From contig DMMZ01000053.1 of assembly GCA_003452915.1 (NCBI GenBank), positions 1 to 35,971 on the forward strand: DNA of 35,971 nucleotides, written 5' to 3'. The notes under the pieces were generated by a model, which saw nothing but the letters and a program-made list of their open reading frames with translations, searched no databases and had not been told where the DNA came from. The position numbers and the translations under genes were made by a program. Of this stretch, positions 15,027-21,797 are shown piece after piece. The first letter of the stretch is position 1, and every line of letters begins with the position of its first letter. The stretch comes from Clostridiales bacterium (GTDB lineage Bacteria; Bacillota; Clostridia; Oscillospirales; CAG-382).

Positions 15027-15417
15027 TTATTCGTTTACTTTAGGATAAACACCGCTGCTTTCCCATACAATCTTGATGTTTACGGTATCTTCCGGTATAG
15101 AAGTTAAAACATATGACTTGTCAAGCTTTGTAATATTTCTTCACTACCGTCTTTATGAATGGCAATTTAATCAGAATTTGTTCCAAATTGCTGGAAAATT
15201 TCTAATGTAGATATATTTAATCCTTAATATCTATAACAAGCTCGTTGTTTTGTAATTATCACCAACTGTAGCATCCTGTACAACCGGATAAATTGCAATT
15301 TCATTTTTCCCTGTTATTTCATAATTCAATGTACTTTCTTCCTCAGCAGATTCTTTTACAGGATGTAACAGGTAGTAAAAGTAATATGGTAATTAAAAAT
15401 GCTATTGTTTTTTTCAT
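15027..15417 (-). pseudogene. Decayed small lipoprotein gene
   Basis: The minus strand starts ATG 15417 with a lipoprotein signal, MKKTIAFLITILLL then VTSC, and soon stops. Coding sense continues in other frames: ESAEEESTLNYEITGKNEIAI, then NELVIDIKD, GLNISTLEIFQQFGTNSD, AIHKDGSEE, and finally KLDKSYVLTSIPEDT ... VWESSGVYPKVNE ending at 15027. At least four frameshifts are needed for one protein of about 130 residues. The family is unknown. It sits between a hypothetical gene and the Gfo/Idh gene, in the same direction. Confidence 0.75.
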
Positions 15418-15446
15418 TAAAATACGTTTACCTCTCACAAAATAAT

Positions 15447-15785
15447 TTAGTCGCGGTGGTATTTGTAATATGCAAGAACCGTTCTTTCTCTTCCTTGTAT
15501 AAGATCAAAACCTTTAAGCGTTACACCCTCAAGCGACATAAATTCCCATGCCAAAAGATTGTCTACTTTAGCCTTAAACAGAGTTTTTTCACCGCATACG
15601 ACCGAAAGCTCATCCCCAACAACGCTTAAAAAGCCGCCTTTTCCGATAACGATTTCAACGTCGTCTTCGCCACGTTCAAGTATATACCTTGTCAGTTTAC
15701 CGTCAATTTTCTTCGCCATCCAGCGTTTGAATTCAACGCTGTCTGTATTTTTCGGTGGTTTGTCTTTTTTCAGAAACTTAAACAT
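15447..15785 (-). CDS. Conserved-looking hypothetical protein, 112 residues
   Basis: Unrecognised soluble protein. It starts with a basic stretch (MFKFLKKDKPPKN) and then beta-rich sequence (DDVEIVIGKGGFLSVVGDELSVVCGEKTLFKA) and ends YYKYHRD. There is no signal peptide or membrane helix. AAGGGG lies six bases before the ATG and the gene is 21 bases after the preceding isomerase stop, so it is very probably in the same operon. The compact alternating pattern suggests a small beta-barrel or sandwich, but no family can be named. Confidence 0.7.
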   Translation of the reverse strand: MFKFLKKDKPPKNTDSVEFKRWMAKKIDGKLTRYILERGEDDVEIVIGKGGFLSVVGDELSVVCGEKTLFKAKVDNLLAWEFMSLEGVTLKGFDLIQGRERTVLAYYKYHRD

Positions 15786-15806
15786 TTTATACCCCTTATG
15801 TCAAGT

Positions 15807-16592
15807 TCAATCCTCAATAAATAGCATCTTTTTGAAATAATTTATAGTGAATTTAACGCCCTTTTCACCAAGCTCACCCTGCCATGTTTCCGAGTGCGGT
15901 TCGATTGACAGCATTCCTTCATATTTATGATAACGAAGAACGGAAAGTAATGCTCCCCAGTTAATATCATCCATTCCGGCAGGAGGATCATCTACTCTGT
16001 TTCCGTTTACATTTATTGTACCCTTTAAATGCATATGGTAAAACTTGTTTCCGTAATTTACCGATTCAAACATATAATCCCTGCCGCCGTTTATTGTATG
16101 CGAGGGGTCAAATTTAATTCCGAGTTCTTTTATATGATCATGGACTATATTCCATTCCTGTGGTTTGTCGATATAATTATTCCAATGACAGTTATAGACA
16201 CAAATTTTAACTCTTGCTGACGCGTATGCCATAAGCGAATTGATGTAATTGATTGCTGAAGTTATATTTTCGTAATAGCTTAAGGTTTCAACATAGTTAA
16301 TTCCAGTTATATAAACAGGACAGCCTGTTTTTTCGCACATATCAATTAAAAAGAATTCATCAGCCTGTTCTTTTTTATTAATGGAGCCGTCCTTTTCGAT
16401 TCTGTTTCTACCCCAGCGTCCGACCGCACCCAGGGAAACCTTATATTCTACAAGTGCTTTTTTTATTTCCTCTATATTAAGATAGGAAATATCATCCGCA
16501 TTTATATCAAACTCGGCGAAACTAAGTCCCATTTCTTTAATTTTTTTTATACCCTCAGCGTCATGCTGCGGACAAATTATTCCAAGATTCAT
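15807..16592 (-). CDS. Sugar phosphate isomerase/epimerase-family TIM barrel (second)
   Basis: About 261 residues, xylose-isomerase-like barrel, diverged from the one at 12000. ATG 16592 is preferred (MNLGIICPQHD): an upstream TTG at 16610 precedes the AAGGG ribosome binding site. Likely metal and catalytic residues lie in the CVYNCHWNN strand, GIKFDPSHTINGG, FYHMHLKG and LSIEPHSE. It heads the series of minus-strand genes leading to the Gfo/Idh gene and has its own promoter (16624-16651). The substrate is unknown. Confidence 0.85.
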   Translation of the reverse strand: MNLGIICPQHDAEGIKKIKEMGLSFAEFDINADDISYLNIEEIKKALVEYKVSLGAVGRWGRNRIEKDGSINKKEQADEFFLIDMCEKTGCPVYITGINYVETLSYYENITSAINYINSLMAYASARVKICVYNCHWNNYIDKPQEWNIVHDHIKELGIKFDPSHTINGGRDYMFESVNYGNKFYHMHLKGTINVNGNRVDDPPAGMDDINWGALLSVLRYHKYEGMLSIEPHSETWQGELGEKGVKFTINYFKKMLFIED

Positions 16593-16623
16593 AATACACT
16601 GTCCCTTCAAAAAATCTATTTTT

Positions 16624-16651
16624 ACTATAGCATTTCATATTTAAAAAGCAA
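16624..16651 (-). promoter_or_regulatory. Sigma-A-like promoter
   Basis: On the minus strand TTGCTT (16651-16646), 16 bases, TATAGT (16629-16624), upstream of the second isomerase gene. Confidence 0.55.
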
Positions 16652-16693
16652 GAGATTTGTAGGATATATTTACCTTTTAACAATTTGTTAATA

Positions 16694-16719
16694 AAATGAG
16701 CAGCTGATTAGGCTGCTCA
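16694..16719 (-). terminator. Terminator after the glycosyltransferase
   Basis: TGAGCAGC / GCTGCTCA eight-bp perfect stem (16697-16704, 16712-16719) with TTTTATT on the minus-strand side. Confidence 0.75.
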
Positions 16720-16734
16720 TAAATTTTTATTATA

Positions 16735-17688
16735 TTATCTCTTATCCTTCTCGGTCTCGGCAACAAGATAAATTGGGCGTTTTTTTGTTTCCAGATAGGT
16801 CTTGGAAAGGTACTGCCCTAATATTCCAATTGTGAAAAGCTGTACGCCGCCCACAAATAAGATTATACAAATTGTCGAAGCCCAGCCATAGGCAGATCCT
16901 CCCCATACCGCCTGCCTGATTATTACAAAAACAATTCCGACAATGGCAAGAATGCAGAATAAGAAGCCGAACAAAGAAGATAATGCAAGTGGTGCGGTGG
17001 AAAATGCAATTATACATTCAAGCGAATATTTAAATAGCTTCCAAAACGACCATTTTGTTGTACCTGCAACCCGTTCAATATTTTCATATGCAAGCCATTT
17101 TGTTTTATAACCGACCCATTCAAATATACCTTTTGAAAAACGGTTATATTCTGCAAGAGAAAGTACCGAATCAACCATTCTACGGTTCATAAGTCTATAA
17201 TCTCTTGCACCAGGAACAAGCTCTACCTTGGAAATCTTGTTTATTATTTTATAAAACACTTTAGCAAAGAAGGTTCTTATAGGAGGTTCACCTTTTCGCG
17301 TGCTTCTTCTTGTTGCAACGCTGTCATAACCCTCTTCCTTAACTGTCTTGTACATTACCGGAAGGAGCGAAGGAGGGTCCTGTAAATCAGCATCCATTAT
17401 AGCAATATAATCGCCCGTAGCGTTTTGCAACCCTGCGTACATAGCAGCTTCTTTACCAAAATTTCGGGAAAAGGATATATATCTGACGCGCTTGTCCGTC
17501 AAAGATAATCCTCTCATTGCTTCAAGCGTTCCGTCTTTAGAACCGTCATCTACAAAAAGTATTTCAAAATCTACGTTCTGCATTTCCGAAGCTACTTTTA
17601 CCATTTCTTTATAAAAGTATGGTATAACCTCCTGTTCGTTATAACAGGGGACAACAATGCTGATTAGATCGTTTTTTTTGCTTTCCAT
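16735..17688 (-). CDS. GtrB/DPM1-like membrane glycosyltransferase (GT2)
   Basis: 317 residues. The N-terminal GT-A domain has VVPCYNEQEVI, FVDDGSKDGT, the DxD-type IMDADLQDP, and ARDYRLMNRRMVD. Two membrane helices follow (about residues 232-257 and 268-292), ending in the family motif GILGQYLSKTYLETKKRPIYLV. Such enzymes move a sugar from a nucleotide donor to undecaprenyl phosphate on the inner membrane face for decoration of teichoic acid or polysaccharide. GGAGAGG lies four bases before the ATG. It stands alone between terminators, without the GtrA flippase or GtrC-type partner. Confidence 0.92.
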   Translation of the reverse strand: MESKKNDLISIVVPCYNEQEVIPYFYKEMVKVASEMQNVDFEILFVDDGSKDGTLEAMRGLSLTDKRVRYISFSRNFGKEAAMYAGLQNATGDYIAIMDADLQDPPSLLPVMYKTVKEEGYDSVATRRSTRKGEPPIRTFFAKVFYKIINKISKVELVPGARDYRLMNRRMVDSVLSLAEYNRFSKGIFEWVGYKTKWLAYENIERVAGTTKWSFWKLFKYSLECIIAFSTAPLALSSLFGFLFCILAIVGIVFVIIRQAVWGGSAYGWASTICIILFVGGVQLFTIGILGQYLSKTYLETKKRPIYLVAETEKDKR

Positions 17689-17721
17689 AAAGCCTCTCCA
17701 AATGGTTTATTTTAATTGTAA

Positions 17722-17737
17722 AAATGCGGAGCATTTC
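17722..17737 (-). terminator. Weak terminator after the NYN gene
   Basis: On the minus strand AAATGC, three bases, GCATTT with a further TT. Upstream, 17741-17789 can form another long stem (AATGCCgACA / TGTtGGCATT). Confidence 0.45.
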
Positions 17738-17904
17738 TCTAATGCCGACAAATTAACATTTGAAATTTAATCTTTTATTGTGTTGGCATTGATAACTAAG
17801 AACATTAAAATAATATGTCGGCTATATTTAACCAAAAAACTAAGCATATGTCATTAATTCTCACATTTAAAGTGATTATAGTTATTAAAAATAACTGTAA
17901 TTTT

Positions 17905-18690
17905 TTATTCAATAATACCGCTTTTTTTAACCTTGTCCCAATCAACAAATAGACTAAGTTGTTTTTTATTCCCGCTTCTACCGCGAACATTAAGCGTTCG
18001 CTCCGAAATATAGTCGCTTTCCATAAGTTTTTTAAGCGAAGCAGTAATCTGTTGTTTTGTGGCACTTTTGCTTTTTGTTACAACACTTTCTACAGCATCA
18101 TTAAAGGTTGGTTGTGGGCTTTGTCTTAAATAATCAAATATTAATTGATAGAAGCTGCCATGAATATCCTGCTCGGTCGGAAGTATTACGCATCGGCTTG
18201 CTGTCTCCTGCAAGTTCTTCGAAAATGAATCTTTAATACCGTAAATAACAACTTCCTTATGATAAAAGTTCTTTAAAAATGAGGTCACGGAGCTAAAGTG
18301 ACCGTCGCCGGAGAACAGAATAAACACATTGATATCATCAGATGATAACGCTTTTTGATAAATGTTGTCCAGTAAAATAAAATCAGTAAAATCTTTTTTT
18401 ACACCGTAAGGATTTCTTGTATCGATAATTTTGTTTGAGTATAGACGGATACGGCGTAACTCATCAGCTAAACTCTTGTGAGAGAAGTCGGCAAAGAAAG
18501 AAACCTCGATAAGATTGAAGTGTTTGTTTAGATCCTCAAACCAACCCTTTATATTGGGCTGTAACCCAAAGTTATTCTTAAGTGAGATGTACCAATGCTC
18601 ATAATCAACAAAAGCAACCGCTTTTGTCAATGAGCTTGTCGAGTTAACGAGACTATCCTTTACCGGCTCTTTTTTAAAAAAGCCTAATAT
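17905..18690 (-). CDS. NYN-domain (PIN-like) protein with C-terminal winged-helix-like region
   Basis: Putative RNase-type protein of about 262 residues. The NYN fold has its acidic residues in AFVDYEHWYIS, GVKKDFTDFILLDNIYQ and ILFSGDGHFSSV. These are the usual metal-binding aspartates, so it should be catalytically competent. After about residue 170 comes a helical part (NDAVESVVTKSKSATKQQITASLKKLMESDYISER) with the look of a winged helix. The frame is open up to 18816 but there runs through repeat hairpins. A strong AAAGGAGG (18705-18698) stands seven bases before ATA 18690, so ATA is taken as the start; the next canonical codon, TTG 18630, has no ribosome binding site. It is transcribed from 18935-18908. 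Confidence 0.8.
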   Translation of the reverse strand: MLGFFKKEPVKDSLVNSTSSLTKAVAFVDYEHWYISLKNNFGLQPNIKGWFEDLNKHFNLIEVSFFADFSHKSLADELRRIRLYSNKIIDTRNPYGVKKDFTDFILLDNIYQKALSSDDINVFILFSGDGHFSSVTSFLKNFYHKEVVIYGIKDSFSKNLQETASRCVILPTEQDIHGSFYQLIFDYLRQSPQPTFNDAVESVVTKSKSATKQQITASLKKLMESDYISERTLNVRGRSGNKKQLSLFVDWDKVKKSGIIE

Positions 18691-18710
18691 ATATTTTCCT
18701 CCTTTCTGTA

Positions 18711-18907
18711 AAATTCTACTTATTGTCCATTGTGAAACTAATAAATTTCGTTTTTCGGGCGGGTTTCCCGACTGAAAAACACCTTTCGCTGAAGGGGTGT
18801 TCCCAATAAACAGCAATTATATTGCTGTTTATTGCGATAAGCGAGTGAAATCTCCAAATCGATTGTGAAACTGCGGTTTCACAATCGATTATTTAAATTC
18901 TACTTAT
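18711..18907. repeat. Hairpin array flanked by 13-bp direct repeats
   Basis: AAATTCTACTTAT occurs at 18711-18723 and 18895-18907. Between them lie four dyads: GTTTTTC/GAAAAAC with inner CGGG/CCCG (18750-18780), CACC/GGGTG (about 18780-18799), a 14-bp perfect stem with three-base loop (18804-18834), and a 15-bp perfect stem with four-base loop (18857-18890). It lies between the NYN promoter and the NYN start, so it forms the leader RNA. The repeats may mark an insertion. Confidence 0.7.
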
Positions 18908-18935
18908 ATTATAAACCTTTTTATGGTAAAGTCAA
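18908..18935 (-). promoter_or_regulatory. Sigma-A promoter of the NYN gene
   Basis: On the minus strand TTGACT (18935-18930), 16 bases, TATAAT (18913-18908). The -35 box overlaps the sigE stop codon. Predicted leader is about 210 nucleotides. Confidence 0.75.
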
Positions 18936-19660
18936 TAGTTTTGCTTGGTCAGATAATCTTTTAGCTTATCAATAATACGTTTTTCGAGACGGGAGATGTA
19001 GCTTTGAGATATTCCTAAAATATCTGCAACTTCCTTTTGTGTTTTTTCCTTTCCTGTCTTACCATCCATACTGATTCCAAAACGCATTTGTATTATCTGC
19101 CTGTCCCGTGCAGAAAGAGAGTTTAACGCTCGCATAATGATTTTCTTGTCTTCGCTTTCCTCCAGACTTTTATAAACATAGTCGTTTTCGGTTCCCAGCA
19201 GGTCGGACAAAAGCAACTCGTTTCCGTCGTAATCTATATTAAGGGGTTCGTCAAGCGAGAGTTCTACTTTTAAATATGTATTCTTTCTTATATACATAAG
19301 TATTTCGTTTTCAATACAGCGTGAGGCATAAGTGGCGAGTTTTATCAGCTTGTCTGAGCGAAAGGTATTAATTGCTTTCATTAACCCGATTGTTCCGATA
19401 GAAATAAGATCCTCTATACCGATCGAAGTATTCTCAAACTTCTTTGCGATATACACAACTAATCGCAGATTATGTTCAACAAGTATTTTTTTTGCTTCGG
19501 CATCGGTGTCTATTCTCTCCAGTAATGCCGCTTCCTCGTCTTTGGACAGAGGTGGAGGTAGAGTCTGCGGTCCGTTAATATAAAATAGCTCCTCTTCAGA
19601 AATTCCGAGGAACTCCTTGATCCATAACATAACAAGATTACAGCCAGATAATAGTTTCAT
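18932..19660 (-). CDS. sigE: Sporulation sigma factor SigE
   Basis: Mother-cell sigma factor of early sporulation. After an N-terminal pro-sequence (about the first 25-30 residues, removed by SpoIIGA) come LPPPLSKDEE, region 2 (NLRLVVYIAKKFENT, IEDLISIGTIGLMKAINTF, KLATYASRCIENEILMYIRK), the SigE-type LDEPLNIDYDGNELLLSDLLGTEND, and region 4 with helix-turn-helix TQKEVADILGISQSYISRLEKR. At 242 residues it has the family length. The pro-sequence is less hydrophobic than in Bacillus but holds VMLWIKEFLGIS for membrane contact. GAAAGG lies 12 bases before the ATG. It follows spoIIGA by 128 bases, the classic spoIIG order. Confidence 0.96.
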   Translation of the reverse strand: MKLLSGCNLVMLWIKEFLGISEEELFYINGPQTLPPPLSKDEEAALLERIDTDAEAKKILVEHNLRLVVYIAKKFENTSIGIEDLISIGTIGLMKAINTFRSDKLIKLATYASRCIENEILMYIRKNTYLKVELSLDEPLNIDYDGNELLLSDLLGTENDYVYKSLEESEDKKIIMRALNSLSARDRQIIQMRFGISMDGKTGKEKTQKEVADILGISQSYISRLEKRIIDKLKDYLTKQNY

Positions 19661-19788
19661 AAATATAGCTAACCTTTCCCTGGTATTTACACCAGTAGCG
19701 GGAATTTATATCTTCTTCCAATGAAATGACAGATTCGAAAACAATTCATCATTGGAAAATGATTTTTGTTAAAAATAAGGCAATATCT

Positions 19789-20613
19789 TTATACAACAAG
19801 TGAATGAGGCAGCAGACCGTCGTAGGTTGCAAAATCAACGGTTTTTGTATCTATCGCTACTGCGGCTTCAACGGTTTTTTCTTTTTGAAAGAACGGACGC
19901 AAAACCACCTTTTTGGGTATAAAACCAAACAGCATTCCGCTGCCCGAGCTGGTTTTTACGGGTATTAATCGCAGCGGAACAGGACTGTTATCGAGAGAGG
20001 GATTATCAAGCGGAGAAGGCATCATATTTGACCGAATAATAATTACTGGAAGCGATGTAAACGGCTCAGTCAGCATATTTCCGCTGTCGACCAGTAAATT
20101 AACCTTTAAAGGTTCATTATTTATGTAAATGTCTGCACGCATTGATTTTATAACGGCTTTCTTCTTGCATAAAAGTGAATAACCAAGAGCTATAACTGTA
20201 GAAAGTATAGAAATAATAAGTAAGCTGGAAGCACTTATTTCGGTATAAATACCATCCGCAAACCTACCCGATATTCCGTATACAGCATTCAATAATCCTC
20301 CTAATAAGGCTGAGGTTAATATAAAAACAACAACCGTTTTAGTGATATCTTTTATAGAATTTGTTTTAAAAGCAATAAGACAAGTTAAATATGCAGCTAT
20401 AATATGTAATGGAAGTGAAAAATACCATTCAACCGGATATAAAGCATAATAGAAGAGTGTATAGCCTGCTCCGAAAAGGGATGCTAAAACGATACGCAAT
20501 GTCTTAAATCCTTTTGAAAGAAGCCTCCCGCTAATAAAAAGGCATAAAAAATCCAAAACAAAGTTTATAAGCAACAGAATGTCAGCATATATTATAAACA
20601 CCTCATCTTCCAA
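19789..20613 (-). CDS. spoIIGA: Sigma-E processing peptidase SpoIIGA
   Basis: Membrane aspartic protease that cleaves pro-SigE when signalled from the forespore. The N-terminal half has five hydrophobic segments starting IIYADILLLINFVLDFLCLF, and the cytosolic half carries the catalytic LVDSGN (D near residue 174), LPVIIIR, LRLIPVKTSSG and GFIPKKV. The length is close to the family's 300. Start choice: TTG 20613 lies 11 bases after GAAAGG; GTG 20622 is too near it and GTG 20601 is also possible. The promoter region has a Spo0A-box-like site (20675-20681). It lies upstream of sigE in the same direction. Confidence 0.93.
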   Translation of the reverse strand: MEDEVFIIYADILLLINFVLDFLCLFISGRLLSKGFKTLRIVLASLFGAGYTLFYYALYPVEWYFSLPLHIIAAYLTCLIAFKTNSIKDITKTVVVFILTSALLGGLLNAVYGISGRFADGIYTEISASSLLIISILSTVIALGYSLLCKKKAVIKSMRADIYINNEPLKVNLLVDSGNMLTEPFTSLPVIIIRSNMMPSPLDNPSLDNSPVPLRLIPVKTSSGSGMLFGFIPKKVVLRPFFQKEKTVEAAVAIDTKTVDFATYDGLLPHSLVV

Positions 20614-20639
20614 CGAAAACACAGCCTTTCTTTTTGCTC

Positions 20640-20681
20640 ATACTTTTATTATAAAAAGTATAAGATAAATTTTATGTCGTA
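20640..20681 (-). promoter_or_regulatory. Candidate Spo0A-activated spoIIG promoter
   Basis: On the minus strand TACGACA (20681-20675; Spo0A box TTCGACA with one difference), 21 bases, then TATAAT (20653-20648). A 0A box in the -35 region with over-long spacing to the -10 is the arrangement known for spoIIG. The -10 is also the centre of a perfect dyad, ATACTTTT-TATAAT-AAAAGTAT (read on the minus strand). Confidence 0.55.
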
Positions 20682-20762
20682 TAATTGACTTAAAAAATCT
20701 TTTTTTCGGAAGATAAATTTGCACATAGAATTTGATTTTACATTGAAAGGATTTAATATTTT

Positions 20763-20963
20763 ATGAAAAAACCCATGATTATCCTACGCAAACAGAAGAA
20801 TATTGTAACTATATTTTTATCTGTTGTAATTTTTGTGGTTGGAATTTTTTTGATTTTTGATAAAAATGACAACGACTCAATGCCGGTAATTGCAGGACAA
20901 AACGAAACTTCATCACCGAATAAAACAATAGCTGATTTATTTGGAAAACTAATGGATAAATAA
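20763..20963 (+). CDS. Small single-pass membrane protein
   Basis: 66 residues: a basic N-terminus (KKPMIILRKQKN), one hydrophobic helix (about residues 14-32) and a polar tail (about 33 residues) with SSPNKTIADLFGKLMDK. The ribosome binding site GAAAGG is 12 bases upstream. It has no recognised family. It starts divergently from spoIIGA and is followed after 45 bases by the M50 protease, so the two are probably one transcript and the small protein could be a partner of the protease, as SpoIVFA or BofA are for SpoIVFB; no sequence similarity to either is visible. Confidence 0.6.
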   Translation: MKKPMIILRKQKNIVTIFLSVVIFVVGIFLIFDKNDNDSMPVIAGQNETSSPNKTIADLFGKLMDK

Positions 20964-21008
20964 ATCAAAGCTCATATAAAAAAATACTGAGGAAAGGAGA
21001 GATTTTAT

Positions 21009-21599
21009 ATATACATTGTTTTTCCTCGTTTACATATCAGAATAAGTGTTTTTCTTCCCCTTGCTCTGGGATTATTTATTATGCTGGAGGGAGCATTAAC
21101 TTTTTGTATTATGCTATCAGCTGCGATTTTACATGAATTTGGTCATTATCTTTTCATACGTCTTTGCGGAGCGAAAATAACAAGACTGGATATCGAGGTT
21201 TTGGGAGCGTTGATTGTATATGCAAACGGCTCTACGAATTTAAACGCTGATATTGCAATTGCAATGGGAGGTATTCTTGTCAATATCACTGCAGCTATGG
21301 TTGGAATAATCTGCTTTACTTTTTTCTACAACATATACCTTTTAATTTTTATTGCTTCCAATCTTGCACTCGCTTTTGTTAATCTTTTACCTGTAGCAAG
21401 TCTTGACGGAGGTAGGGCTTTGAATGCGCTTCTTATAAAAAAATACGATATTGACATCGCAGAACGAATTTCATACAAAATGTCTGTTTTTGGTAAATTA
21501 ATATTAATTTCAATATCAGGAATATTGGTTGTGTTATCAGGCTTCAACACCGCTATGATTATTCTATTTTTATTAAATTTTGTACAAATATACAATTGA
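21009..21599 (+). CDS. M50 metalloprotease, SpoIVFB-like
   Basis: Membrane-embedded site-2-type protease. The zinc motif HEFGH lies in SAAILHEFGHYLF and the second metal site in NLLPVASLDGGRALNALL, both matching the SpoIVFB group, which cleaves pro-SigK in sporulation. There are about five hydrophobic segments and no PDZ or CBS domain. In-frame codons run back from ATG 21081 to a stop at 20988 with no ATG, GTG or TTG. AAAGGAG (20993-20999) stands nine bases before ATA 21009, and starting there restores the normal first helix (PRLHIRISVFLPLALGLF); ATG 21081 has no ribosome binding site. The ATA start is therefore proposed but unproven. Confidence 0.82.
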   Translation: MYIVFPRLHIRISVFLPLALGLFIMLEGALTFCIMLSAAILHEFGHYLFIRLCGAKITRLDIEVLGALIVYANGSTNLNADIAIAMGGILVNITAAMVGIICFTFFYNIYLLIFIASNLALAFVNLLPVASLDGGRALNALLIKKYDIDIAERISYKMSVFGKLILISISGILVVLSGFNTAMIILFLLNFVQIYN

Positions 21600-21624
21600 A
21601 AAAGCATAAAAATTGTGCTAGAAT
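21596..21624 (+). promoter_or_regulatory. Sigma-A promoter of the DHHW lipoprotein gene
   Basis: TTGAAA (21596-21601), 17 bases, TAGAAT (21619-21624). The -35 box overlaps the M50 stop. Predicted leader is about 165 nucleotides. Confidence 0.75.
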
Positions 21625-21657
21625 GACATTTGTAATTAGAAAAAAATAAGAGGTAAA

Positions 21658-21785
21658 GTCTGAAAGCATACTTTCAGACAAAGAGTTTTGTGCTTTTACA
21701 CCGGACGGTATGGTGTAAATTTGGCTACTGCCAAAATCCGCAACGCGCGGGGAACCGTATAAAACTCCGCTCTCCGACGAAAGGT
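21658..21785 (+). ncRNA. Structured 5' leader, riboswitch-like candidate
   Basis: The leader folds into a 9-bp hairpin GTCTGAAAG/CTTTCAGAC (21658-21679), then an outer stem GAGTTTT (21683-21689) / AAAACTC (21761-21767) enclosing TTTACACC/GGTGTAAA (21695-21719), TTTGGC/GCCAAA (21720-21735) and CCGC/GCGG (21738-21750). ACGGT in the first inner loop (21705-21709) can pair with ACCGT (21754-21758) to make a pseudoknot. It ends just before the ribosome binding site GAAAGG. It does not match the riboswitch consensus sequences I can recall. Confidence 0.55.
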
Positions 21786-21797
21786 ATGGATATAAAA

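Noticed and set aside
17805..18065. Open frame overlapping the NYN gene on the same strand
   Set aside because: It is a shifted frame of the NYN coding region and the downstream spacer, without ribosome binding site or recognisable protein features.
18691..18816. Possible N-terminal extension of the NYN protein up to 18816
   Set aside because: The extra codons run through repeat hairpins, have no protein-like pattern, and lie upstream of the strong ribosome binding site at 18698-18705.
20720..20735. Sigma-E-like -10 box CATAGAAT before the small gene at 20763
   Set aside because: No matching -35 sequence at the right distance could be found; a single box in AT-rich DNA is not enough.
21658..21785. 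Known riboswitch classes (c-di-GMP-I, ydaO/c-di-AMP, cobalamin, THF) for the DHHW leader
   Set aside because: Single short words such as GGGGAACC resemble parts of some classes, but the ordered consensus of none is present.
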